Assembly: GCA_964553405.1 (NCBI GenBank) | Contig: CAZKLS010000064.1 | Span: 1-15,233, forward strand | Direction: 5' to 3' | DNA: 15,233 nt | Origin: DATIRA01 sp964553405 | Lineage (GTDB): Bacteria; Pseudomonadota; Gammaproteobacteria; Steroidobacterales; Steroidobacteraceae | Part shown: positions 1-6,183 of the stretch, piece after piece | Layout of the letters: every line of letters starts with the position of its first letter | Numbering within the stretch: position 1 is the first letter of the stretch | Translations under genes and position numbers: made by a program | Notes under the pieces: generated by a model | Databases searched by the model: none | What the model was told of the DNA's origin: nothing | The model's input: only the letters and a program-made list of their open reading frames with translations

Positions 1-605
1 GCGACCTGCGCGTCGAATGAGAAGGCCGCGGACGGTGCGTCGAACTCGACCGGGCAGCCGAGGAGTTCGCGGTACGCGGCAGGCCGGCCCTGGTCGCCGT
101 GGGGGAGCCGGACCGCGACCGGCATGGCGTCGCTGCCGGCACCGAGCTTCAGCAGGCGCAGGATCGCCACCGCCATCGCATCGATCGACTGCGCGGTGGG
201 CATGATGATCCGTTCACCCGGACGCCCCTCGAGTCGCACGACGCTGGCTTCCTCGGCGACCACCATGCGCCCGTTGGTGCTCACGACGTAGCCGTAGCGC
301 TCGATCCGGTGCAGCGCATCGAGCAGCGTGGCGCTGCTCAGGATGCCGAGGCCGAGCGCATGGAACATCGCCGGCCGGACCCGGGCGCCCACCTTGAAAC
401 CGAACAGCGGGTCGGCGGTCTCCTCGACCGCGAGCCTCCACAGCTGCTGGATCTTCGAAGCCGGATAGCGCGCGCCGGGCCGGGCCAGCATGGCGAGGTC
501 GATGCCGACGCGGCCGGCCAGCGTCCCGAGCGACAGGCCTTCCTGCTCGAGGGCCTCCTTCATGGCCGTGAGCGTCACGGCCAGCACGGTGGGTTCGTTG
601 AGCAT
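1..605 (-). CDS. AraC-family transcriptional regulator, arabinose-binding-domain type, C-terminus cut off by window edge
   Basis: Translating the minus strand from the ATG at 603-605 gives 201 codons with no stop up to the window edge. The visible part (start MLNEPTVLAVTLTAMKEALE; later GLGILSSATLLDALHRIERY) resembles the N-terminal arabinose-binding/dimerisation domain of OruR/ArgR-like AraC regulators. Those are usually about 330-350 residues, so the C-terminal helix-turn-helix domain should lie beyond base 1. In the family this domain senses a small ligand and the lost domain binds DNA; the ligand cannot be told here. GC-rich third positions support this frame over the overlapping frames on the other strand. 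The start is supported mainly by fit to the family, as the ribosome binding site is weak (GCAGGG). The gene is divergent from the gene at 761, a usual arrangement for a local regulator, though a link is only inferred. Confidence 0.72.
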   Translation of the reverse strand, partial: MLNEPTVLAVTLTAMKEALEQEGLSLGTLAGRVGIDLAMLARPGARYPASKIQQLWRLAVEETADPLFGFKVGARVRPAMFHALGLGILSSATLLDALHRIERYGYVVSTNGRMVVAEEASVVRLEGRPGERIIMPTAQSIDAMAVAILRLLKLGAGSDAMPVAVRLPHGDQGRPAAYRELLGCPVEFDAPSAAFSFDAQV

Positions 606-651
606 GGCGCCGACCCTGCGGTGGGAGAGCTCCCGCGATGATAAGCACGGT

Positions 652-681
652 GCCGGCCTCCCCCGCAAGGCGGGGACCGGC
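652..681. repeat. Interrupted inverted repeat in divergent intergenic region
   Basis: CCCCGC (661-666) pairs with GCGGGG (670-675) around a 3-nt AAG loop. GCCGG (652-656) pairs with CCGGC (677-681) outside an asymmetric internal loop. It lies between the divergent starts at 605 and 761. No T-tract follows on either strand, so a terminator is unlikely. It could be an operator or a leader structure. High GC makes chance pairing easy, so significance is modest. Confidence 0.3.
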
Positions 682-760
682 GCGCAATTCCGCCGGCGAC
701 GGCCAAGAACTCGACCGCCGGGGACAAGATCGGCGGCGGGTCGGGTCCTACAGTACGCCC

Positions 761-1143
761 ATGAGCGACGATCCTCAGATCAGCCTTTGTCCGGTCCCGG
801 GCGTGGACGACGAGCAGGCGCCGGGCCACGGGCGGTCGCGTTCCGACCGCGCCCTCTGCGCCAGGGGACGGTATTCAGTAGACGAGCGTTCGCAGGCGCT
901 GCGCCTGCTGCTCGAGGCGCAGCGCAACCAGGCGCGGGTGCAGGCACCCGAGCTGCTGGCCGAGGTCGATCCCGACCGGGTGCTGCTGCTGTGGTTCGCG
1001 ATCGGGGCGATCGAAATGGTATCCAGGGCCGGGAAGCGGCCCGGCGACCCGGTCGGCGACACGCTGTTCCGCGAGGCCGTGCAGCTGATCTTCGACGACG
1101 AGGACCGCGCCGCGCGATCCGCCGCCTCGCGTCCCGCGCGCCC
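761..1143 (+). CDS. Hypothetical cytoplasmic protein, 3' end lost in assembly gap
   Basis: The ATG at 761 opens 127 codons before the run of Ns. I do not recognise the family. The first 40 residues look disordered and charged. From about residue 41 the protein appears mostly alpha-helical, with a leucine-rich core (SQALRLLLEAQ, then RVLLLWFAIGAIEM at about 73-86) and an acidic stretch (FDDED, 111-115). There is no signal peptide. The single hydrophobic segment is short and more like a buried helix than a membrane span. Third positions are strongly G/C from about residue 42 on, which supports coding; the first 40 codons are less convincing, and a later start cannot be excluded. The gene is divergent from the AraC-type regulator and could be its target, which is inference only. 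The stop lies in or beyond the gap. Confidence 0.5.
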
Positions 1144-1243
1144 NNNNNNNNNNNNNNNNNNNNNNNNNNNNNNNNNNNNNNNNNNNNNNNNNNNNNNNNN
1201 NNNNNNNNNNNNNNNNNNNNNNNNNNNNNNNNNNNNNNNNNNN
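1144..1243. other. Assembly gap (100 N)
   Basis: There are exactly 100 consecutive Ns, the conventional length for a scaffold gap of unknown true size. A plus-strand gene enters from the left and a minus-strand gene enters from the right, so at least two convergent 3' ends, and possibly whole genes, are missing. Any reading frame that appears to run through the gap is artificial. Confidence 0.97.
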
Positions 1244-1357
1244 CGTCACGTCGACCGTCAGCTTGTCCTTGTCCGATTCGCAGGCACCGGCCAGCGCCGG
1301 ATAGCAGGCCATCGCGATCGAGCCGGCCGCCAGCAGCGGCGCAATCCAGGTCTTCAT
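1244..1357 (-). CDS. Small secreted (Sec signal) protein, 3' end lost in assembly gap
   Basis: The minus-strand start at 1355-1357 gives MKTWIAPLLAAGSIAMACYP, then ALAGACESDKDKLTVDVT, 38 residues before the gap. The N-terminus is a classical Sec signal peptide: Lys2, a hydrophobic core at about 4-18, and an ALA cleavage site at 21-23. The mature part begins GACESDKDK. Cysteine 26 is not preceded by a good lipobox, so signal peptidase I is favoured. AAGGAG lies upstream at good spacing for this ATG; another ATG 9 nt further upstream (1364-1366) is too close to that site, which decides the start. The mature protein is too short to classify. The cell location is probably the periplasm. Confidence 0.65.
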
Positions 1358-1383
1358 CTTCGGCATTCTCCTTGTCGATGCTT

Positions 1384-1427
1384 GGCCCGTCAGCAGCGGG
1401 CCGGTTCTTCTTGCCCGCGTCGCGGGC
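1384..1427 (-). other. Two small stem-loops in the probable leader of the secreted-protein gene
   Basis: GGCCCG (1384-1389) pairs with CGGGCC (1397-1402), and GCCCGC (1413-1418) pairs with GCGGGC (1422-1427). Both lie 27-70 nt upstream of the minus-strand start at 1357. Neither is followed by a T-tract in the minus direction. They match no riboswitch I can recognise. They may stabilise the leader mRNA or may be chance in GC-rich DNA. Confidence 0.25.
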
Positions 1428-1444
1428 GGGACCCCCGGGGTAGG

Positions 1445-1450
1445 TATATA
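1445..1450 (-). promoter_or_regulatory. Possible -10 element (TATATA) for the secreted-protein gene
   Basis: TATATA at 1445-1450 is an isolated AT-only hexamer in very GC-rich DNA, about 88 nt upstream of the minus-strand start at 1357. Being palindromic it could also serve the plus strand toward 1583. No convincing -35 box was found on either strand, so this is a weak candidate. Confidence 0.22.
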
Positions 1451-1582
1451 CGCGATCCGCACGGGCCACGCCATCGCCCGGAGGCCGGGTGGTTGCGCTG
1501 GACGCCCAAGTGGAGGTTCCATAGCCCGACGGGAGCGGCAGATGAGTCGGACGAGGCCGCCGGCCTGCCGCGAGGGGGAGAA

Positions 1583-3037
1583 ATGACCAGAACCGCAATA
1601 CCGATGCTGGACCTGATGTTCTTCCTGACGGAGACCCAGGACAGTCCGCGCCACGTCGGCTCGGTGCTGATACTGCGCCCGCCCCGGTCGCGCGGCAGGA
1701 ACGTCGTGCAGCAGATCGTCGACGCCTATCTTCGGGCCCGGCCGGTCGAGCCGTTCAACCGCATCCCGGTCTTCCCGAAGATCGGGATGCCACAGTGGGA
1801 GCAGGTCGATTCCGTGGACATGCGTCATCACGTGATCCACCTCGCGCTGCCGCCGCCGGGATCGAACGAGCAGCTCCATCGGCTGATCGCCGACCTGCAC
1901 GCCCCGATGCTCGAGCGGCATCGCCCGGGCTGGAAGATCTACGTGATCGAGGGCCTCGAGGATGGTCGTTTCGCCGTCTATCACAAGGTCCACCACGCGC
2001 TGGTGGACGGCGAGTCCGGCATGGCGGTGCTGCGCCGCTCGCTCTCGAGCTCGGCCAGCGACCGGCGCATCCGCACGACGATCGGTGTGCGCATGCCTGC
2101 GCGCCCGAGGCCGGTGCCGCACGGCTTCGGAGACCTGCTCGAGCGCGAGGCACGTCGCCTGGCGCGGCGCAGCCTGTCCGTGGGACGTGGTTCGGTACGG
2201 CTGATCGAGGACACCGTCGAGGGACTGCGCGGCTTCTCGAAGACGCAGAAGCGGGCGTTCACGGCGCCGGCCACGCCGATGAACGAGCCGATCTACAACT
2301 CGCGGGCGATCAGTCACGCGGTATTCGGTCTCGACGAGATGAAGGCGGTGGCCAGGGCCCACGGCGCGACGCTGAACGACGTGGCGCTGTGCATCCTCGA
2401 CGCGGCGCTCGAGCGCTACCTTTCGGACTGCGGACGCCGGCCCGACCATCCGCTGGTCGCGCTTTGCCCGGTGTCGCTGCGCGACTCCGACGCGAAAGAG
2501 GCGACGACGATGGTCTCGGCGATCTGGCCGCCGCTCGGACCGGTCGCGGCGGATCCGGCGCGCCGGCTCGAGGTGATTTCCGCGAACACCCGCACCGAAA
2601 AGCAGCAGCTCCGCGGCCTCGGCCGGGACGCGGCCTACGCCTACGCGGTGATGGCGTTCGCGATGTCGGAGACGCTGGTGATCGCGCGCCCGGACATTCT
2701 CGGCCTGCGCCCGGCCAACGTGCTGATCTCCAACGTGCGCGGTCCCGAGCAGCAGCTGTACCTGAACGGCGCGCGGCTCGAGGCGCTGTTCCCGGTCTCG
2801 ACGCTGATCGTCGGCATCGGCCTGAACGTCACGCTGATGTCCTACGCCGGCAAGGTCATCATGGGATTCACCGCCAACGGGTCGGCGCTGCCGGAGGTCG
2901 AGAGCCTCGGCCTGTACGCGCAGCAGGCGCTCGATGCGCTCAGGGCGCCCGGTCGCGCCGTCGCCACCGGGCCCAGCCGTAGAGCGCCGCGACGCTCGAA
3001 GCCGCGCCGACCCACTGCCAGAGCGGCACGAAAATGA
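1583..3037 (+). CDS. Wax ester synthase / diacylglycerol O-acyltransferase (WS/DGAT) family protein
   Basis: This 484-residue protein is close to the usual 450-500 residues of the family. It carries the WS/DGAT catalytic motif HHxxxDG as HHALVDG at residues 137-143, with His138 the expected general base. The N-terminus (about 8-30, ending in HVGSVLIL), the central PLVALCPVSLRDSD block, and the C-terminal SNVRGPEQQLYLNGARLEALFP and LNVTLMSY segments are all typical. Family members transfer acyl-CoA chains to long-chain alcohols or diacylglycerol, making storage wax esters or triacylglycerol at the membrane or lipid bodies; this substrate is not known. The start is fixed by GAGGGGGAG just upstream of the ATG, which also shows that the open frame extending further left is not part of the gene. 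The last 30 residues are Arg/Pro/Ala rich and overlap the convergent gene's 3' end by 98 bp, so they may be a poorly conserved tail. Confidence 0.92.
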   Translation: MTRTAIPMLDLMFFLTETQDSPRHVGSVLILRPPRSRGRNVVQQIVDAYLRARPVEPFNRIPVFPKIGMPQWEQVDSVDMRHHVIHLALPPPGSNEQLHRLIADLHAPMLERHRPGWKIYVIEGLEDGRFAVYHKVHHALVDGESGMAVLRRSLSSSASDRRIRTTIGVRMPARPRPVPHGFGDLLEREARRLARRSLSVGRGSVRLIEDTVEGLRGFSKTQKRAFTAPATPMNEPIYNSRAISHAVFGLDEMKAVARAHGATLNDVALCILDAALERYLSDCGRRPDHPLVALCPVSLRDSDAKEATTMVSAIWPPLGPVAADPARRLEVISANTRTEKQQLRGLGRDAAYAYAVMAFAMSETLVIARPDILGLRPANVLISNVRGPEQQLYLNGARLEALFPVSTLIVGIGLNVTLMSYAGKVIMGFTANGSALPEVESLGLYAQQALDALRAPGRAVATGPSRRAPRRSKPRRPTARAARK

Positions 3038-3329
3038 AGACCAGCGCGGACTGCGCATCCATGCTGACGAAGAAGGCGTCGTAGTAGACGACTGCGGCGA
3101 ACAGCGCCGTCGCGAGGCTGACGAGCAGCAGCAGGACGTCCCGGGTAGGGTTTCGCTGGAACTTCCGGGTCGCGTGCAGCAGGAACACGAACGGCGAGAC
3201 CACCCACAGGCCGAATCCGACGGCCCAGAGGAAGTTCCCGCCGCTCGAGAGGTCGGCGGCATAGCTCATCAGTCCGAGGCAGCAGGCTGCCGCGGAAACC
3301 AGCACGATGCGCGTGACGCGGGTGATCAA
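2940..3329 (-). CDS. Small integral membrane protein, four predicted helices, unknown function
   Basis: This 129-residue protein has four hydrophobic segments at about residues 6-25, 33-52, 66-84 and 95-115, separated by short polar loops, and an Arg-rich C-terminus (WARWRRRDRAP). By the positive-inside pattern the Arg/Lys-rich loop after helix 2 (RKFQRNPTR) and the C-terminus would face the cytoplasm. I do not recognise a named family. The start is TTG at 3327-3329. It is chosen because GGAGGAG lies 4-10 nt upstream and because the only later ATG would remove the first helix. The 3' end overlaps the WS/DGAT gene tail-to-tail by 98 bp. It is probably transcribed alone from the 3330-3501 region, divergently from the molybdenum hydroxylase genes. 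The continuous hydrophobic pattern makes a chance frame unlikely. Confidence 0.65.
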   Translation of the reverse strand: MITRVTRIVLVSAAACCLGLMSYAADLSSGGNFLWAVGFGLWVVSPFVFLLHATRKFQRNPTRDVLLLLVSLATALFAAVVYYDAFFVSMDAQSALVFIFVPLWQWVGAASSVAALYGWARWRRRDRAP

Positions 3330-3501
3330 CGGCTCCTCCGCGCCTGATCAGAGCATGGGTCGCGGGAAGCGTCAAACGAGGGCCTTGCGCGCCATGCCCG
3401 CATGCCGCGCGTGGCACGGACCGGTCGTCAGCCGCAGGCTTTCCCGCGCCAACCGCAGGCAGTAGAGTCTCGATGACACTGCGCCGACAGAGGGAAGGCT
3501 G

Positions 3502-3993
3502 ATGACGACTGCCGCGGCGAGGAAATTCACGCTGACGGTCAACGGCGGTGCGCGTGCGGTCGAGGCCGAACCGGACATGCCGTTGCTCTGGGTGCTGCGG
3601 GACCTGCTCGGGCTCAAGGGCGCCAAGTATTCCTGCGGCATCTCGGTCTGCGGCTCCTGCACCGTGCAGCTCGACGGTGTGCCGGTGCGATCCTGCGTGG
3701 TCACGGTCGCCGGTGCGGCCGGCAAGCAGATCCGCACGATCGAAGGACTCGGCGGCCAGCATCCCGTGCAGCGGGCCTGGCTCGAGCTGCAGGTTCCGCA
3801 GTGCGGCTACTGCCAGAGCGGCCAGATCATGCAGGCCGTCGCGCTGCTGGAGCGCAACCCGTCGCCCACGCCTGAGGAGGTCCGCTCGGGCATGAACGGC
3901 AACCTCTGCCGCTGCGGAACCTACCCGCGGATCGAGGCCGCGGTGCTGCGCGCCGCCGAGCTGATGCGCGGCCCAGCGGAGGACCGGCGATGA
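3502..3993 (+). CDS. (2Fe-2S)-binding small subunit of a xanthine dehydrogenase-family molybdenum hydroxylase (IorA-like)
   Basis: This 163-residue protein has the standard two-domain layout of the family's iron-sulfur subunit. The N-terminal plant-ferredoxin-like domain has Cys45, Cys50, Cys53 and Cys65 (CGISVCGSC then C). The C-terminal helical domain binds the second [2Fe-2S] cluster through Cys101, Cys104, Cys136 and Cys138 (CGYC and CRC). All eight ligands are present. Its role is to carry electrons from the molybdenum centre of the large subunit to an acceptor. GAGGGAAGG precedes the ATG. The stop overlaps the next start by 4 nt (ATGA), so the two subunits are translationally coupled. 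It resembles IorA of isoquinoline 1-oxidoreductase and related two-subunit enzymes; the substrate cannot be assigned from sequence. Confidence 0.93.
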   Translation: MTTAAARKFTLTVNGGARAVEAEPDMPLLWVLRDLLGLKGAKYSCGISVCGSCTVQLDGVPVRSCVVTVAGAAGKQIRTIEGLGGQHPVQRAWLELQVPQCGYCQSGQIMQAVALLERNPSPTPEEVRSGMNGNLCRCGTYPRIEAAVLRAAELMRGPAEDRR

Positions 3994-6110
3994 TCACGCG
4001 ACGGGAATTCATGTTGTCGAGCGGTGGCCTGGCCGTGGCGCTCAGCGTGCCGCTGCCCGGCCTGGGTGATTCGACGGCGTCGGCCCCGGTCTTCGTGACG
4101 GCGTACCTCGAGGTGGCGCCGGACGGAACCGTGACGCTGCATTCCCCCACGACCGAGATGGGGCAGGGAACCCACACCGGCCACGCCGTGATCGTGGCCG
4201 ACGAGCTGGGCGTCGATCTCGAGCGCGTCCGGGTCACGACGCCCGAGCCTGCGGAGCCGTTCAGGCGCAACGGGCAGATGGGCTCGGGCGGTTCCTGGGG
4301 CGTGCGCTTCTGGTTCGAGCCGCTGCACAAGGCCGCCGCACAGGCGCGCGAGATGCTGCTGGCCGCGGCCGCGGCCGAGTGGGCGCTGCCGGTGTCCGAG
4401 CTCGCGCTCGAGCGCGGCGAGGTGGTTCACGCCGCAACGGGACGCAGGGCCGGCATCGGCACGTTCGCGGCCGCCGCGGCCGGGGCTGTGCCCCCTGAAG
4501 CGCCGCGCCTTCGTGACCGCAGCGAATGGCGTTACTCCGGACGGGATGTACCGCGGATCGATCTCGGGCCCAAGGTGCGCGGCGAGCCCGTGTTCGCGTC
4601 CGACGTCGAGAGGCCCGGCATGGTGTACGCCTGCGCGCGGCTGTCCCCGGTCTTCGGCGCCGAGCTCGATTCGTTCGATCGCGACAGCGCGCTCGCGATC
4701 CCGGGCGTCATCGACGTGGTTCCGATCCCGGGAGGCGCGGCGGTCGTCGCCTCGAATACCTGGGCGGCCATTCGCGGAGCCGATGCGCTGAAGATCCGCT
4801 TCAAGTCCACCGCGCACGACGGGCTCGATTCAGCCGCAATATCGAGCGCGATGCATGCGGCGCTGGGCGCCGAGGCGCGACCGATCGAGGCGCGGGCGGA
4901 CGGTGACCTCGCGGCTGCATTCGCTGCCGCGGAGCGGGTCGTCGAGGCCGACTACGAGGTCCCGTACCTTTGCCACATGCCGATGGAGCCCTGGACCTGC
5001 ACGGTCGAGATCGCGCCCGACGGAGAGGTGCACATCTGGGCCCCGGTACAGACCCAGGACCGCAACCGGAACGCGGCTGCCGAGGCCGCAGGACTGCCGC
5101 CGGAGAAGATCCGCCTGCACACGACGATGCTGGGGGGCGGCTTCGGGCGGCGGCTCGGCTCCGACGGCATCGCGGCCGCGGTGGTCACGGCCAGGGCCGT
5201 CAGGCGGCCGGTGAAGTTTCTCTGGCAGCGCGAGGACGAACTGGGGCAGGGCTGGTACCGCCCGGCGCAGGTGGCGCGGCTCCGGGCCGCGCTCGATGCG
5301 GACGGGCGGGTCAGGGGACTGGCCGTGCGCACGGCCGGGCCTTCGCTCGCGAACAGCTTCGGCGCGCGTGGCCTGCCGGAGGGCCAGCTCGACGGTTCCT
5401 CGGTGCAGACGATCAGGGAGTCCCGCTACAAGCCCGACGCGTTCCACGTCGAGTGGGTGCGCGTGGACCAGCCCGTGCCGATGGCGCCCTGGCGTTCGGT
5501 GGGTGCGACGCAAAACGGCTACTTCCTCGAGTGTTTCATCGACGAGGTGGCGCGGGCCGCAGGCAGGGATCCCTACCAGCTGCGTCGCGAGCTGCTGGCG
5601 CACGACGCGCGGGCGTTGAACGTGATCGACACGGCGGCGCGCGCAGCGGGCTGGGATGAGCCGCTGCCGCAGGGCCGGGCGCGGGGCATGGCCTTCGTCG
5701 AGAGCTACGGCTCGCTCTGCGCCGAAGTGGCCGAGGTCTCGCTGGCGCAAGGCCGGCCCAGGGTTCACCGCGTCGTCTGCGCACTCGACTGCGGCTCGAT
5801 CGTGCTGCCCGACGGCGTGCGCTCGCAGATCGAGGGCGGCATCGTGCAGGGCCTGTCGGCCGCGCTCGGCGAAGCGGTCGAGATCAGCGCAGGTGCTGCC
5901 GTGAACCGCAACTACGACAGCTACACGATCCTGCGCATGGCGGACTCGCCGACGAAGATCGATTCGGTGATCATTGAATCCGGCGAGGCCATGGGCGGCG
6001 TAGGCGAGCCGCCGCTGCCACCGATCGCGCCGGCCGTGGTGAACGCGCTGCATGCGCTGACCGGCAAGCCGTTGCGTAGACTGCCGGTCGCGCTGCACCG
6101 CTTCGATTGA
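3990..6110 (+). CDS. Molybdopterin-binding large subunit, IorB-like aldehyde/N-heterocycle oxidoreductase, with Tat-type signal
   Basis: This 706-residue catalytic subunit belongs to the xanthine dehydrogenase family, IorB branch. The N-terminus TRREFMLSSGGLAVALSVPL is a twin-arginine signal (Arg4-Arg5, then a hydrophobic stretch), so the folded complex is probably exported or anchored at the periplasmic face, with the small subunit carried along. Cofactor-binding signatures include TEMGQGTHTG (55-64), MLGGGFGRR (380-388) and GGIVQG. GVGEPPLPP contains Glu673, aligned with the family's catalytic glutamate that activates the hydroxylating water. Known relatives hydroxylate isoquinoline-like N-heterocycles or oxidise aldehydes. 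No FAD subunit gene and no maturation factor (XdhC, MobA-like) lies beside it. That fits the IorAB type, which uses cytochrome or another acceptor rather than NAD. The start is set by the 4-nt overlap with the preceding gene and by the signal peptide. Confidence 0.92.
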   Translation: MITRREFMLSSGGLAVALSVPLPGLGDSTASAPVFVTAYLEVAPDGTVTLHSPTTEMGQGTHTGHAVIVADELGVDLERVRVTTPEPAEPFRRNGQMGSGGSWGVRFWFEPLHKAAAQAREMLLAAAAAEWALPVSELALERGEVVHAATGRRAGIGTFAAAAAGAVPPEAPRLRDRSEWRYSGRDVPRIDLGPKVRGEPVFASDVERPGMVYACARLSPVFGAELDSFDRDSALAIPGVIDVVPIPGGAAVVASNTWAAIRGADALKIRFKSTAHDGLDSAAISSAMHAALGAEARPIEARADGDLAAAFAAAERVVEADYEVPYLCHMPMEPWTCTVEIAPDGEVHIWAPVQTQDRNRNAAAEAAGLPPEKIRLHTTMLGGGFGRRLGSDGIAAAVVTARAVRRPVKFLWQREDELGQGWYRPAQVARLRAALDADGRVRGLAVRTAGPSLANSFGARGLPEGQLDGSSVQTIRESRYKPDAFHVEWVRVDQPVPMAPWRSVGATQNGYFLECFIDEVARAAGRDPYQLRRELLAHDARALNVIDTAARAAGWDEPLPQGRARGMAFVESYGSLCAEVAEVSLAQGRPRVHRVVCALDCGSIVLPDGVRSQIEGGIVQGLSAALGEAVEISAGAAVNRNYDSYTILRMADSPTKIDSVIIESGEAMGGVGEPPLPPIAPAVVNALHALTGKPLRRLPVALHRFD

Positions 6111-6116
6111 ATCCGG

Positions 6117-6171
6117 GCCCGGCTCGCGCGGCCGGGCACCGCCTGTGCTCGATGCGCGCTCGCTTGCGCGC
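6117..6171 (+). other. Two stem-loops between the molybdopterin-subunit gene and the ABC exporter gene
   Basis: GCCCGGC (6117-6123) pairs perfectly with GCCGGGC (6131-6137) around a 7-nt loop, starting 7 nt after the stop codon. A second stem, GCGCGC (6154-6159) with GCGCGC (6166-6171), ends just before the GGAG ribosome binding site of the next gene. Neither has a following T-run, so a classic intrinsic terminator is not supported. They could set differential expression or protect the upstream message from 3' decay. Confidence 0.35.
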
Positions 6172-6183
6172 CGGAGTCCGCCG

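Noticed and set aside
638..3037. A single long plus-strand frame that seems to join the 761 gene, the gap and the WS/DGAT gene
   Set aside because: The frame reads through 100 unknown bases whose true length is unknown, then through a non-coding stretch. The acyltransferase has its own ribosome binding site and ATG at 1583.
875..3262. A 795-codon open frame on the minus strand covering the WS/DGAT gene
   Set aside because: It is an antisense shadow that also crosses the N gap. Only its short segment at 1244-1357 is supported, because that part has a signal peptide and a ribosome binding site.
6117..6137. Intrinsic terminator after the molybdopterin subunit gene
   Set aside because: The stem is good but no T-run follows, so it is listed only as a stem-loop of unknown role.
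6145..6183. GTG start 39 nt upstream for the ABC exporter
   Set aside because: The added residues have an Arg-rich composition with no family match and overlap the second stem-loop. ATG at 6184 has GGAG at 7 nt and matches the usual MFRWFE N-terminus.
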